A DNA stretch of 64,000 bases. Origin: Diaporthe sp. PMI_573 (Eukaryota; Ascomycota; Sordariomycetes; Diaporthales; Diaporthaceae). Under the pieces are notes generated by a model, which saw only the letters and a program-made list of their open reading frames with translations, ran no database searches and was not told the DNA's origin. Below, piece by piece: positions 21,779-33,100 of this stretch (within the stretch, counting starts at the first letter, position 1; every line of letters begins with the position of its first letter). The stretch covers positions 3,720,001-3,784,000 of the forward strand of contig JAJTUP010000001.1 of the NCBI GenBank assembly GCA_021399435.1, given 5' to 3'. Made by a program: the position numbers and the translations under genes.

Positions 21779-23267
21779 ATGGATCGCAGTCTTGACGAAA
21801 TCCTTGCCGCTCGCGACGACGTACGTCTCTTCTCTATGCCGCGACCTGTCCTTGCTCGCCCACGCATTGAGGCAACTTGCTGACTTGGATCCGCAACAAC
21901 AGCGCAAGGGCGGCAGACCTCGTGGCCGTGGTGGTCAAGGAGGCCAGCGGCGACGAGAACCCCGTGAAGACTTCCCTCGTGATGGCGTCAGAAAGGTACG
22001 CATCAAGCAATCCCCTTGCATTAGAATCATAGCCTGACCAGAACCATGCTCGGCTCATAGGTGCCCTATCTCCTCCCCCTTCTCTGAACTACGGCTGCCC
22101 ACCCGTTTTACACCTTCTATTCGGTCTTCGATTGCCGTTGCAGCTGTCTTGGCCATGTGCGATGGTCTCCGGGTCGGACACCGGGGAATGATTTGACATG
22201 AGACGATCCCCACAAGCTGACATTCCCACTTCCACGGAACAGTCCTACCGCGACGATGCGCCAAGAAACCTCGACTCGTACGTATGAGCCTGGAACACGA
22301 GCCCGGAGGAGGCTACAAGTCCTGACGAGCTTCTGTAGTGAATGGGTCCACGACAGATTCGAAGACAATGGTGATTATCCCACCCAAAACTATTTTCGAC
22401 TCGGCGCACCTAGCTGATTGCTTTGCAGGACGCAAGCCACGCCAGTCACGACGGGGTCCAGAACGAGATGAGCCCGAACATCTTTCGTGAGTTGATATGT
22501 GCTCTTGATGGAATGGGGAGCTCGCAGTCTGACAAGAGATTATAGTGAGCTGAACGGCACAAAGATCCGCGTCGAGAATGTCCATTACGAACTCAGCAGG
22601 GAGGATTTGGCGGTATGGTGGCCCCTTGCGCAGCAATTGAATACAACACTGACGGTCCCAGGGACTATTCAACCAAATTGGGCAGGTCCAGAAGCTCGAC
22701 GTCGGCTACGATCGTGCTGGCCGCTCTACGGGAGTGGCTTATGTGACTTACGAATCATACCACGATGCTCGAGAAGCTATCAAGGAGTTTGACGGTGCGA
22801 ATGCCCACGGCCAGCCGATTCGTCTATCTATCGTTCCTCCCCGACGCCAGCGCAACCCCTTCGACACCGCCGTCATGCCAGGCCGACCCCTAGCCGAGCG
22901 CGTCACCGTTCCGCCCGGCCGGAACCGCTCGCTGTCGCCGGACAGAGACCTGGAAGACGAGGCAGCCCGTAAAGGCATCGACCGTTACGTGCCCGGGGGA
23001 CGGAGGAACCGCTCTCGCAGTCCAATGCGTGGCCGGAGACGTGAGGGTGGACGCCGTCCCGGCGCCCGGCGCGGCGATGGGGGTGCAAGAGACGGCGGAG
23101 AGCGTAAAGCCAGAGACGGGCGTCCTAAGAAGACTCAGGAAGAGCTGGATGCTGAGATGGAGGATTACTTCGGCGGCGGTGGCGGGGACGCCCAGCCAGC
23201 GAGCAATAGCAACGGCCAAGCTGCGGCGGTCCAGCCTGCCGAAGACGACATCGACATGATCGAGTAA
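21779..23267 (+). CDS. yra1: ALYREF/Yra1/Mlo3-type mRNA export adaptor
   Basis: Nuclear RNA-binding adaptor that links the helicase UAP56/Sub2 and the export receptor to mRNA. Seven exons (21779-21820, 21903-21995, 22243-22277, 22339-22370, 22429-22486, 22546-22612, 22662-23267) give 310 aa with consistent phases. The N-terminal 'MDRSLDEILAARDD' is the short UAP56-binding helix of this family. It is followed by an RGG-rich segment, one RRM (about 90-165, with 'TKIRVENVHYELSREDL' and 'RSTGVAYVTYESYHDA' as RNP elements), an Arg/Gly/Ser-rich region, and the C-terminal hallmark 'TQEELDAEMEDYFGG'. Many tiny 5' exons and a 247-bp second intron contrast with the other genes here. Yeast YRA1 controls its own level through its intron, and the layout invites the same question. 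Confidence 0.92.
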
Positions 23268-23599
23268 GGTGCTGAGAGTTCTGGGGGGGGGGCTTCAAGG
23301 CTTCATATCATCTATAGCCAGCCGAACTGCTCGCCATTGCTGGACCAGCAAAATGGTTATGCAGAGTTTCAAAAAGAAAACCACGAGTTGTGATTGAAGA
23401 CGATTAAACCTCTTTCATACCCGCAAGCGTGCCAATCCTAACCGATCGAACCGGAACATGCCTTTCCCCGTTATATCGCACAGAGCACCTCCAGCGCCAA
23501 GTGAAGAAGCCAAGCGACCCTGACCGCCCAAATCTAGACCCCCGGATTAAAAAAAAAAAAAAGTACTATCATTCGAACCACAAACCGCATACCATACCA
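23268..23599. other. Short intergenic between convergent genes
   Basis: 3' ends of the Yra1-like gene (+) and of the low-complexity protein gene (-). A G run at about 23283-23291 and an A run at about 23550-23562 are the only marked features. Confidence 0.5.
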
Positions 23600-24553
23600 T
23601 TAATTAAACAGCTCCAGGGTGACGTCACCGTGGATACTAGCCTTCAGCTCCAGCTCGATCTCCAGGTTGAGCTTCAGCTCCACCGCCAGCGAGGCCTTCT
23701 TGCCTCCAGCCGGAAGAGCCGGCACGGAGGAAGGGCCCCTGGGCACGAATTCGACCTCATCCTCCTCTCCATCCTCCTCCTCGTCTATCTTCCCGGCCGC
23801 GACCACGTTCCTAGGGGCGCGCGGAACGACAGCCTGGGTCATCGGAACGGGTGGGGGCCTGCTGCGCCTCGACGACGACGAGGACGACGGCATCGGCGAC
23901 CTGATGGGCGGCGTGCCGCGCCCGGATGATGGCGCGTAGGGCTTCCAGGGCCCGGCGGAGGAGGCGGTGGTCGAGGAGGACGAGTAAGACGAGTCTGTCT
24001 CTGCGGCGCTGACACCGCCGCCGGCAAGGTCCACCACCGCGGGCGGCGTCGCGACCGTGCGTGACCTCCCCGCCCGGGGCGGTCGCCCCCCTGTCTGCTG
24101 CTGCGGTGCCTTGTTGCGTCGTTGTTGTTGTTGGCGGAGGGGTGAGGGCTGCCGCTGGGTGGGTGGTGTGGGCAGGTAGGAGTAGCTGTTTTGCCGATAC
24201 GTGTTGTCCTCCGCGGCGTCGGCGTCCTCGTAGCTTGGCGCGGATGAGCCCGTTGCTTCTGAGGGTTTCTGGGCTTTCCTGCTACTGTTTGCTTTTGGGT
24301 TCAAGGGCCTGGGTGGCGGCCTCTTGGTGTTTTTGCTCCCATTCTTAATATTGTTATTGTTGTTATTCCTGCGCCGTGGTGGTGGTACCTCATCTTCACT
24401 GTCCTCTTCAGACTCTTCTGAATCGCCGGATTCCTCCTCTGAGGCACTCTCATCCTCGTCTTCGTCCTCGGCTGGTTGCTGCGGCCGTCTCCTCCTCGTG
24501 CGCTCGCTATCTGGTCTCGCCGCCGGTGATGACGCAGGTGGTGTAGGGGCCAT
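23600..24553 (-). CDS. Low-complexity conserved fungal protein with amphipathic C-terminal tail
   Basis: A single exon. The reading frame is open upstream to 24634, but the ATG at 24553 ('MAPTPPASS') is the likely start, giving 317 aa. About 240 residues are disordered: acidic Glu/Ser blocks, an Asn run encoded by GTT/ATT repeats, Pro/Ser/Thr-rich and Arg-rich parts. The only ordered-looking piece is the last 35 residues ('KKASLAVELKLNLEIELE', then 'LKASIHGDVTLELF'), alternating hydrophobic and charged, which reads as beta strands or an amphipathic membrane- or partner-binding tail. I do not recognise a named family. I have a weak impression that similar tails end other fungal proteins of unknown function. 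Confidence 0.7.
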   Translation of the reverse strand: MAPTPPASSPAARPDSERTRRRRPQQPAEDEDEDESASEEESGDSEESEEDSEDEVPPPRRRNNNNNNIKNGSKNTKRPPPRPLNPKANSSRKAQKPSEATGSSAPSYEDADAAEDNTYRQNSYSYLPTPPTQRQPSPLRQQQQRRNKAPQQQTGGRPPRAGRSRTVATPPAVVDLAGGGVSAAETDSSYSSSSTTASSAGPWKPYAPSSGRGTPPIRSPMPSSSSSSRRSRPPPVPMTQAVVPRAPRNVVAAGKIDEEEDGEEDEVEFVPRGPSSVPALPAGGKKASLAVELKLNLEIELELKASIHGDVTLELFN

Positions 24554-26475
24554 TTCCCCAGTTTTCGTGTAAGTGGCTGTGCGGGTTCGGGGTGGAGCGT
24601 ATACATGTACCTCGGAATATGTAGGGTACAGCACGTCGTGTATGATTGTTGTTCAGATGCAGCTTTCTAAGTGTCCGTGTTATGGGGACATTCTTTCCAA
24701 AGGGTTGGTACGATGGACAAGTGTGAACTGTCGTCGTTCGAAAACGGCAATCCCCAGACTCTAATACCATCGCAGATCGACGGGATCAGCTTCCTTAAGG
24801 CTGCGTTTAAGGGACCTCGATACAAGGGGTGGGAGGGTCCCCGAGGCATCTGGGCATTAGGGGCTGCTGCAGCGTGCAGGGATCGACGAGCGTGGCCCAA
24901 AAACCGGCTTTGGGGTTGCCGCAGCACACCCGCAAGACCTTGGACCAGACAGGTCAGGGCCAGGGAGCGGCCGATGACATAGTTGTCAAACCTTGATTCT
25001 CTTAAACCATACACTTTTTGCCTGGGAATCTAGGAGTAGTTGCACGGCACGTCGTGGTGCAGCAGACTCAACCCAGATTTCTCTGGTTCGCAGATGAAGG
25101 AGCCCCCCTCACACGAGGATTTCTCCATTCTCGGACATGCCTCGTCCCTGGACCGGGAACCATTACTGATCTGGTTTTAATGTCATGCGTTATTAGGTCT
25201 TGTTGCGTCTTTCTCTCTCTCTCAGCCGACAGGCTTAATCATGGTGGCTGGCTCCTGATTGTGTCCCTTTCGAATCCCTCTCGAAGGGGGAAAACCAGTT
25301 GTTCCTGGCAGCTACTGCATCGGTATCCCTTCCTCGACCAACGTCTGCCCGGTTTGAAAACAGCTGATTTGACTCGCGACCGTTGACGATCCTCCAGTTC
25401 GGACGAGGTTATCGCAGTCTGCTACCACCTCTCTTCACCAATTCCGTGCTTGGAACCTGCTTCCTGCCTGGCCTTGAGCCGAACATCTCTCCGGCCTGGC
25501 TTGCCACGCATGTCCGAGAGTGGCACACCGACGGGTATGCACGGGACGGCACACAGGGCTGCCAGGTATGCCTTATTGCCCGAGTGTTGTGAGCGATGCA
25601 GCTCGTCCGAATGAGATTATTTCTTGTCTTATTGCGGTGGGCCACCATCGTCTCGCATAAATGATGTTCATGGCATCGTGACAGGAAAACCACGCAGTGT
25701 TACAACCTGCGCTCCAGACCGCCGACATATTCCAGCCTTGGAAATCTATCGACTGAAGATGTCGTGATCGTCTTGTCAATACGAAGCTGCTAAGTGTGTT
25801 TGCTGCGGGCCAAGTGTCCGGGTCATCCTCGACAGAAACCTAGCTCATGTCCAAACAGCAGCAATAAACAAGAGATAATTGTCCGCACATTCGAGATCTT
25901 CAACCTTGCAAGTGAGGGTTCTTCGTGTATGCCTGCTCTCAGATCTCTCGCCACAAGGTCTTTCGTCGTCTGGTCTCATTAACCTCTCTCTGTAAGCATC
26001 TCCATCCAAGGAGACTGTCCAAATGTTGCGCACTTGTCACAGTTGAGCGAACGTCTAGCATCTGTCCCCAAAGTGTATTCTCATAGCTTATAGTAAATAT
26101 TGAACCCGAGATTGTCCCACCAAGACAAGAGGCTACCCCGTCTGAGACTATGTGATTTTGAGGTCGCCATAAAGAGTGCTTGCTCTTGGCGGAGAAGGTA
26201 TCCAGAGAACGCTCCAGCAGCCAACACATTCGATGCAAGCAAGGTGTGTGTGGACACCTCGCCGGTTTCTGTTACCAAATGTTGGCGTGACCTTCTATTG
26301 ACGGGACGGATCTCCCGCCAGGTCATAAGTCATTGCTTTGTTTGCTCGGAGTCACGCGCTGCATGGCCACTCTTCACCAACGGTAGGCGGACGTATGCCT
26401 TCGTACGTGGTCTTTTGGACCTTCATCCGTGCAGAAGACGTTCAAGAGGAAAGAGGACCACTCCCGGATTTGCCC
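24554..26475. other. 1.9 kb gene-free region
   Basis: No gene, tRNA or repeat array could be supported. Open frames up to about 120 codons exist on both strands but overlap each other and look random. The ends hold the promoter of the low-complexity gene and the 3' region of the reductase gene. Confidence 0.5.
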
Positions 26476-27468
26476 TCAGTCCAGCTTCTTCCTCCTCTTC
26501 TCCATACCCTCCGCCATCGCAGCAGCCACATCCTCGGCTGTCCGGCCCCTCTTCCTGTCTCCGACCTTCTCCTGCCCCAGAACTGTGTCTTGGGCGACAG
26601 CCTTGAATACCCCGGCTGCCCCTTTGAAGAGGTAATCCTCAAAGCCGCCCTCTTCAGAATGCGTCTTGGCAATCTCCTCCATCTCCCTCACCCACCTGTA
26701 AGCCTTCGGCGGCATGCCCGTCAATGCATTCTCCGTCTGCTTAACCCGCCCGGGCACGGTATCCTGCAGCGCCTCGCGCAGCGGCTCCAGCACACCCATT
26801 CTCTGGGCCGTGGTGAAGGACTGGATGGCTATCGCAGCGTAGCCCTTGGACAGCGACGCGTAGCACATCTTCATCCCGGAGCTGGCGCCTATATCGGGTG
26901 ATATGTGTCTCAGGTTCAGGGTCTCGGCCAGCCTGGCTCCGTACCCGGGGATGTCTGCTACCTGCACAGGGCCCGACGTCGGCATGAGTGGCATGTCCCA
27001 GTCACCTCCAGCTGAAGCGCCGGTGCCGCCGCCAGCTGCAGGAGCTCCCGCCTCCTTGGGCTTGGGCGGCCCTCCCAGGATCGAGCCGTCGATGAGAGTG
27101 ACGGGTACCTGCGCCCTCTTGATGCTCTTGGCCACGGCCTTGATGGTGCTGGGGGCCACGGCGTTCATGTCCGCAAAGTACAGCTGCTCTTTCGTGACGA
27201 ACTGCATGGCGTCGATTATCCGCTGCGCAGTATCCTCAGCGTCGCGCGGCGGCACGACGGACAGAATCACGTCACACTGCCTAACGAGGTCCGTGTCGGT
27301 TGGGAGGTTCGTGACGCCGGCGGCCTGCGCCCTCTCCAGTGTCTCCCTACTGCGGCCCGACCCGTTGGTGGCAACCGAGAAGCCCTTGGACACAAGCAGC
27401 TTGGCAATCCCCGATCCCATGTCTCCAAGAGAGAGGATGCCGACAGTCGCGAGCTTGGACGAGGCCAT
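26476..27468 (-). CDS. 6-phosphogluconate dehydrogenase-like NAD(P)-binding protein
   Basis: Intronless, 330 aa. The N-terminal Rossmann domain has 'VGILSLGDMGSGIAKLLVSKG', a beta-hydroxyacid-dehydrogenase-type dinucleotide loop with Ser-Leu where Gly-x-Gly usually starts, then 'CDVILSVVPPRDA' and 'LYFADMNAVAP'. The C-terminal half ('GASSGMKMCYASLSKGYAAI') matches the DUF1932-type 6PGDH C-terminal domain, with the catalytic-type Lys in 'SGMKMCYA'. A Gly/Ala-rich insertion lies between the two. Expected to be a soluble NAD(P)H-dependent reductase or dehydrogenase of unknown substrate. No neighbour suggests a pathway. Confidence 0.87.
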   Translation of the reverse strand: MASSKLATVGILSLGDMGSGIAKLLVSKGFSVATNGSGRSRETLERAQAAGVTNLPTDTDLVRQCDVILSVVPPRDAEDTAQRIIDAMQFVTKEQLYFADMNAVAPSTIKAVAKSIKRAQVPVTLIDGSILGGPPKPKEAGAPAAGGGTGASAGGDWDMPLMPTSGPVQVADIPGYGARLAETLNLRHISPDIGASSGMKMCYASLSKGYAAIAIQSFTTAQRMGVLEPLREALQDTVPGRVKQTENALTGMPPKAYRWVREMEEIAKTHSEEGGFEDYLFKGAAGVFKAVAQDTVLGQEKVGDRKRGRTAEDVAAAMAEGMEKRRKKLD

Positions 27469-27784
27469 TGTGGTCCAGGTTTCTGGACTCCTTGGGGCTT
27501 AGGTATTGTCCACAGGGGCCCGTCCGAGGGGTAGGTAATACAACACCAGGCAGATAACCAGAAGTGACCAGCCTCGGTTCTCCAGCGAGATTATTCGCCG
27601 CCCTAGTTCGCCAGGTTCCGTTTTTGGTATGCGGAATAGAGATGAGCCTATTCGCATAGATGTTTATCGATTGCAATTGGAATGGCTAACATGCCGACAT
27701 CCTCATCTGACGGCAGCAATTCTGATGAATTACAAATCGTACAAGGTTGGCTGATTACATAAGGCGCTTTCCAGTTTCAGCGCG
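27469..27784. other. Short intergenic between tandem minus-strand genes
   Basis: 3' end of the mitochondrial-looking gene and promoter of the reductase gene. Nothing else is seen. Confidence 0.45.
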
Positions 27785-29680
27785 CTATGTACGCGCATCA
27801 TCTCTGCCCCAGCTGTTCAGAGATGGCCTCACGTATGGGCGATAGGACGGCTTGGAGCTTTGGTTTGTTGCCATGGTCACCGTTGCTCCAGGCACGTCCA
27901 TTTTGGTGTTTGGACCTATCTCACTGCATGACACGTAGATACCCTCCGCGCTGTGTGCCCCAAAGTGATCGGAACAGAACTGTTCGGTATGGCCTCGATC
28001 GCGTTGTCGACTCAAGACAATTCGGTCGGGTGGGTCGATGTCTCTCATGTGCATATCTCCGCAACCGAACCTCATTGGAGGGTATTCCTGCATTGCCTTG
28101 AGGTTGGGAATGTTCTCTGGGGGCATTTGTTTGGCATCCCTCTCCACGAAGAACTGCACATAATCCCCTGGTTGTGCGATGGCGTCTTTAGCATCCTGAT
28201 CGCCGTTAAAAGATCTCATGAACTTGTCCAGCTCATCCGTCTCGGATTGAGGCGTGTGACTGGTCTTGGGATCCAGGGATAGGAGGCTGGCTTTGGCGCC
28301 CCATTCACCGCCGCCGCCCACTGCGAAATGAATAAATCCAGTTAGACATCAGGGTTCCATTCACAAGTTTGGTACACGGTACTCCTTCTTTGAAAGTCCC
28401 ACAACGTCATTTTCAAAATTGCCCGGTTGAAGAAAATTTGACTCACGGATTTTATGTAGCCGGGCACCTGAAAAGAAGGCGCTCCGGAGAACAGTCTCTC
28501 GTCCCCATGCCAGTCTCTCTAAGTCGGTTGACATATCAAAGGCCAGCTTTCCAATGGCCGATCCCAGATACCTACTTTTTATTGAGTGTCCAAATTTGAC
28601 CATGTCTTCCCGAGGAAGAAACATATATTTGGGATATATCATAGCCCACACGCCGATAGCCCCAGAAACGGGCGATGAATGGGGCAGGGCACGACGAGCC
28701 TCTATCAAGCGGGGAATGTTGGTCTGCAGCTCCATGGAGGCAGGGTACGGCTCTCCGTCGACTTGGACCTTTGCAATGATATTTCCCAGCCCCTCCAAGA
28801 TCTTGCGCGGGTGCGTTATGGGCACCAGCGGCGCCTGCATTTCGATCTGGTCGAACAGAATAGAAGATGGAAGGTCAATGACCTGGTTGTGTTTCTCAGC
28901 GCTCCGGATCATCTCAACGTGTGTATTGGAGAACCTTGTTGCAAGCCTCCACTCGGATGCCAGGAGAGTTGATCTCCTGCCGTTGGAGAACAGTGTGTTC
29001 GCAAGTGGCAATGTCACCGAGATTCTGACATCTTTGCTCGCAGTCGTCTTTTGGGGAAGGAGTATAGACAGGCTCGACGGCTGATCTGGGTCCGCCACTG
29101 AGTGCGACATCGATTGGGCGGCATCGCCGAGACTCGTGTCGTCCCACAGGCCGGGCAGTAGGCGATCTAGACGACCAACCTGGATCGAGAGGCCCTCCTG
29201 TAGCTCACGGCTGGGTGGCCGGGCGCAGAGCCCGTCAACGACGGCGGCAAGCACGTGGAAACTCACGCCTTTCTCGAAGTTCCCATGGAGTGCCTGGACC
29301 AGATGACCAGTGAAGTCCTTCTCAGTCAGCCACGATGCGTGCCTAGGACTCGCAAGGACAACAGCTGCGCGCGCTGGGTCGCCTGGTTTGGACGGTTGAA
29401 CAGCGAGTCTATTGCGGATTTTGTTCAGAACAGATCTCTGCGAGTGTGATTAGCGGTCATGCAGAGACAATGCTGCCGGGCGTTTCAATACCTGCGTAGC
29501 GCGGGGTTGAGTAAACAATGTCAGTCGATCCGAAGGTCTTTGGTTTCGTGGCTGCCCAGGTCTCAAAGGAATGTATGTGGCATTACTCTGGGCTCGTATG
29601 CCGGCTTTGACGACTCTGATGGAGGTGGACTTGGATATCGCCCTGAGGTGTGCCCGGAACGCAGATGGGACCGGCATCAT
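27785..29680 (-). CDS. Conserved fungal protein with mitochondrial presequence
   Basis: Three exons (29680-29492, 29437-28447, 28320-27785) encode 571 aa in phase. The first 35 residues ('MMPVPSAFRAHLRAISKSTS' onward) are rich in Arg, Ser and Ala with no acidic residue, a classical matrix-targeting presequence. The body is soluble-looking; the most striking element is 'GGGGEWGAKASLLSLDP' (about 395-411), formed just after the last intron. I recall that glycine-rich motif from fungal proteins sometimes labelled V-type c-subunit family, a name the sequence does not justify because no membrane segments are visible. The first intron uses a weak GTATTG donor; it is supported by the phase and by the sensible join 'ATQRSVLNKIRNRL'. 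The gene is divergent from valyl-tRNA synthetase with a shared 482-bp promoter region. Confidence 0.8.
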
Positions 29681-30162
29681 CCTCGTCGCAAGGGACCTCC
29701 ACTGACTGTCTGTAAGTCTATATGGTCCAGCAGTGGTTCAGGCGTTGGCTATGACATTTCTTATTCAAAATTGAGAGATGCAAGTGAGTGAACCGTCTCA
29801 TTAGATGCTGAAATCATTACTAGTCAAGTTGAGCAGCGGTTGTGCAAAGTGCCGAGGGTTTTGCCCTGGACTTATTTCCCACCCCCCCCCCAACCAACAC
29901 ACCCTTGAGTCCCGGGCCTTCAGCAAGAGCTACCCCTCCATCTGCCGTCCGTCTCAAGGTAGGTCGCGTTTTGAGATCTGGCGGACGGCCTGTGAGTCAA
30001 GGAATTTTAGACAGGCTCATCACCAGGCCTGACTCACTCTCTCCCTCTCGCAACATAGAACTATAAGTCGAGTTCGCCACGCTGTCGCGTCCAATTCTTC
30101 GTGCACTTCTGGTGCACTCGTCAGTACTGCGACGACATCCTACAAGCTTTGCCCGTGCGACA
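29681..30162. promoter_or_regulatory. Divergent promoter and ValRS leader with in-frame ATG-less extension
   Basis: Separates the mitochondrial-looking gene (-) from valyl-tRNA synthetase (+). The last 32 codons before the ValRS ATG (30067-30162) are open and in frame, and translate to a basic, Ser/Leu-rich segment. The first in-frame stop upstream is TAA at 30064-30066. A C10-11 run lies at about 29880-29890. Confidence 0.6.
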
Positions 30163-33100
30163 ATGGCTACCAACTCTGGCCGCGGCAACCCGTGAGTCTG
30201 AACGCCCTGCCCTCCCCACGCCGAAGCTCTCTTGCGGCCGGCTGGAAGGAACATGCCAACACACGATCATTCCCTGCGCTAACATCGTCTTGTTCTTAGT
30301 ATTGCCACCTCTGACGGTCCAAAGGTCGACAACCAGGCCCCTCCTCCCGTCTCGCAAGATGCAAAGGCAACAATCCAGACGACACCTACCAGCGGCGCTA
30401 CGGGAACGCACGCTGCTGGCCAAGATGCAGGTGCAGCGTCAATGGAGGGCACAGGCAAGGTGAAATCCGCCAAGGAGCTCGAGAAGGAACGCAAGAAGGC
30501 CGAAAAGCTCGCAAAGTTCCAGGCCAAGAGCGCTGCTAAACAAGCAGCGCCGGCCGAAGCCCCCAGCAAGCAGAAAGAGAAGAAGGCCAAGGCTGCCGAG
30601 GAGGCCATACCAAAGTTTGTTGAGGATACGCCTCTCGGGGAGAAGAAACGGCTCAAGCCCTTGGATGATCCTCACTACAAGGCCTACAACCCTGTTGCTG
30701 TCGAGAGCGCGTGGTACGAATGGTGGGAGAAGGAGGGTTTCTTCAAGCCGGAGTTCACCGAGACTGGCGATGTGAAGCCCAAGGGCGCCTTCACGGTCGT
30801 CATACCTCCCCCAAACTGCACCGGTAGTTTGCACATGGGTCACGCCCTTGGCAACAGTCTGGAAGACATCATGAGCAGATGGCAGAGAATGCTTGGCAAG
30901 ACCACATTGTTTCTTCCTGGATGTGACCACGCCGGTATCGCCACTCAGAGTGTCGTGGAGAAAATGCTCTGGAGGAGAAAACAACAGACTCGCCATGACC
31001 TTGGCAGAGAGAAGTTCCTTGACCTCGTCTGGGAATGGAAGCAGGAGTACCACGACAAGATCAACAATGCGGAGAGGAAAATGGGCATTTCGGTGGATTG
31101 GTCAAGAGAGGCCTTCACCATGGACAAGAACTTGTCCGCAGCCGTCGCTGAGAACTTTGTGCGCCTGCACGAGGAAGGCATCATCTACAGAGCGAACCGA
31201 CTTGTGAACTGGGACTGCACTTTGACCACCGCATTGTCAAACTTGGAGGTTGACCAGAAGGAGCTCGCTGGCAGAACTCTGCTCGACGTGCCAGGTTATG
31301 ACAAGAAGGTCGAGTTTGGTGTCATTGTTCATTTCAAGTATCCCATCGAGGGCTCAGATGAAACGATTGAGGTGGCCACGACCCGTATTGAGACTATGCT
31401 CGGTGACACTGGTATCGCCGTCAACCCCAAGGACAGCCGATATACCAAGTTCGTCGGCAAGTTTGCCACTCATCCCTTCATCGAGGGCCGGCGACTGCCC
31501 ATCGTCGCTGATGAATACGTCGACATTGAGTTCGGTACCGGAGCTGTGAAGCTGACACCAGGCCATGACCCCAACGATTTCAACCTGGGCAAGGCTCACA
31601 ACTTGGAGTTCATCAATATCTTCACTGATGACGGCCTTCTCAACGAGAACGCTGGCCCATATGCCGGTCAGAGGCGTTTCGATGTGCGATACTCAATCCA
31701 AGATGACCTGAAGGCAAGGGGCCTGTACGTCGACAAGAAGGACAACCCGATGAAGGTGCCTTTGTCTGAGCGGTCGAAGGATGTTATCGAACCGATCATG
31801 AAACCGCAATGGTGGATGTCCATGCGATCTATGGCTGATGAGGCTGTCAAATGTGTCCAGAACAGCGAAATCAAGATCCGCCCGGAGTCAGCTGAGAAGA
31901 GCTTTTACAGATGGATGGAGAACATTCAAGATTGGTGCATCTCAAGACAGCTCTGGTGGGGACACCAATGCCCCGTCTGGTTTGCCAAGGTTGAGGGCGA
32001 GGAACAGGACACATCAAATAACGACCGTTGGTTCAGCGGAAGGACGCAAGCAGAGGCAGAAGAGAGGGCTAAGAAGGCTCTGCCCGGCAAGAAATACACT
32101 CTCGAGCGCGATCCTGACGTGTTGGACACATGGTTCAGCAGCGGCCTTTGGCCCTTCTCAACCTTGGGTTGGCCAAACGCCGAAGCGGAAGACTTCAAGA
32201 AACTGTATCCCACCTCGATCCTCGAGACTGGCTGGGACATTCTTTTCTTCTGGGTGGCTCGAATGATCATGCTTGGCAAGAAGATGACAGGAGATGTGCC
32301 TTTCAGAGAGGTTTACTGTCACAGCTTGATCCGTGACAGTGATGGCCGAAAGATGAGCAAGAGTTTGGGCAACGTCATCGATCCGCTTGACGTGATCAGT
32401 GGTATTGATCTCGAGACCCTCCACGCCAAGCTTCTCACGGGCAATCTCGCCTCTAGCGAGGTGAAGAAGGCTACCGCGTACCAGAAGAAGGCTTTCCCTA
32501 AGGGCATACCTGAGTAAGTTGAATATGCCTGCACAAAACTCTCTTGTAGCATGATGCTGACCAGATAACAGGTGCGGCGCAGATGCTTTGAGGATGTGCT
32601 TGGCAGCGTACACAACTGGCGGTGGTGACATCAACTTTGACGTGCAGGTTATGCAGTCGTACCGAAGATTCGCCAACAAGATGTACCAAGCAACAAAGTA
32701 CGTCATTGGCAAAATCAACGCCGTCGAAGGATTCGTGCCTGCAAAGAGCAGGACACTGCAGGGCAAAGAGTCGCTAGCCGAGCTTTGGATCCTGAGCAAG
32801 ATGAACGCAGCATCAAAGACAATTAACGAAGCCCTGGAGGAGCGCGAGTTCATGAAGGCTGCCAACACGGTCTACCAATACATCTACGCCAACCTCTGCG
32901 ACGTCTACATCGAGAACTCGAAAGGTTTGATTCAAGACGGTACGAAGGAACAGGCCGAGTCTGCTCTGCAAACCCTGTACTCGTCCCTGGAGGCAGGCCT
33001 GCTGCTGATACACCCCTTCATGCCTTTCGTGACTGAGGAGCTCTGGCAACGCCTGCCAAGGCGTCCCGATGACAAGACCAGGTCTGTCATGCTTGCCGAG

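Noticed and set aside
24667..25386. Frames of 100-120 codons in the 1.9 kb gap
   Set aside because: They overlap on opposite strands and lack codon bias or motifs.
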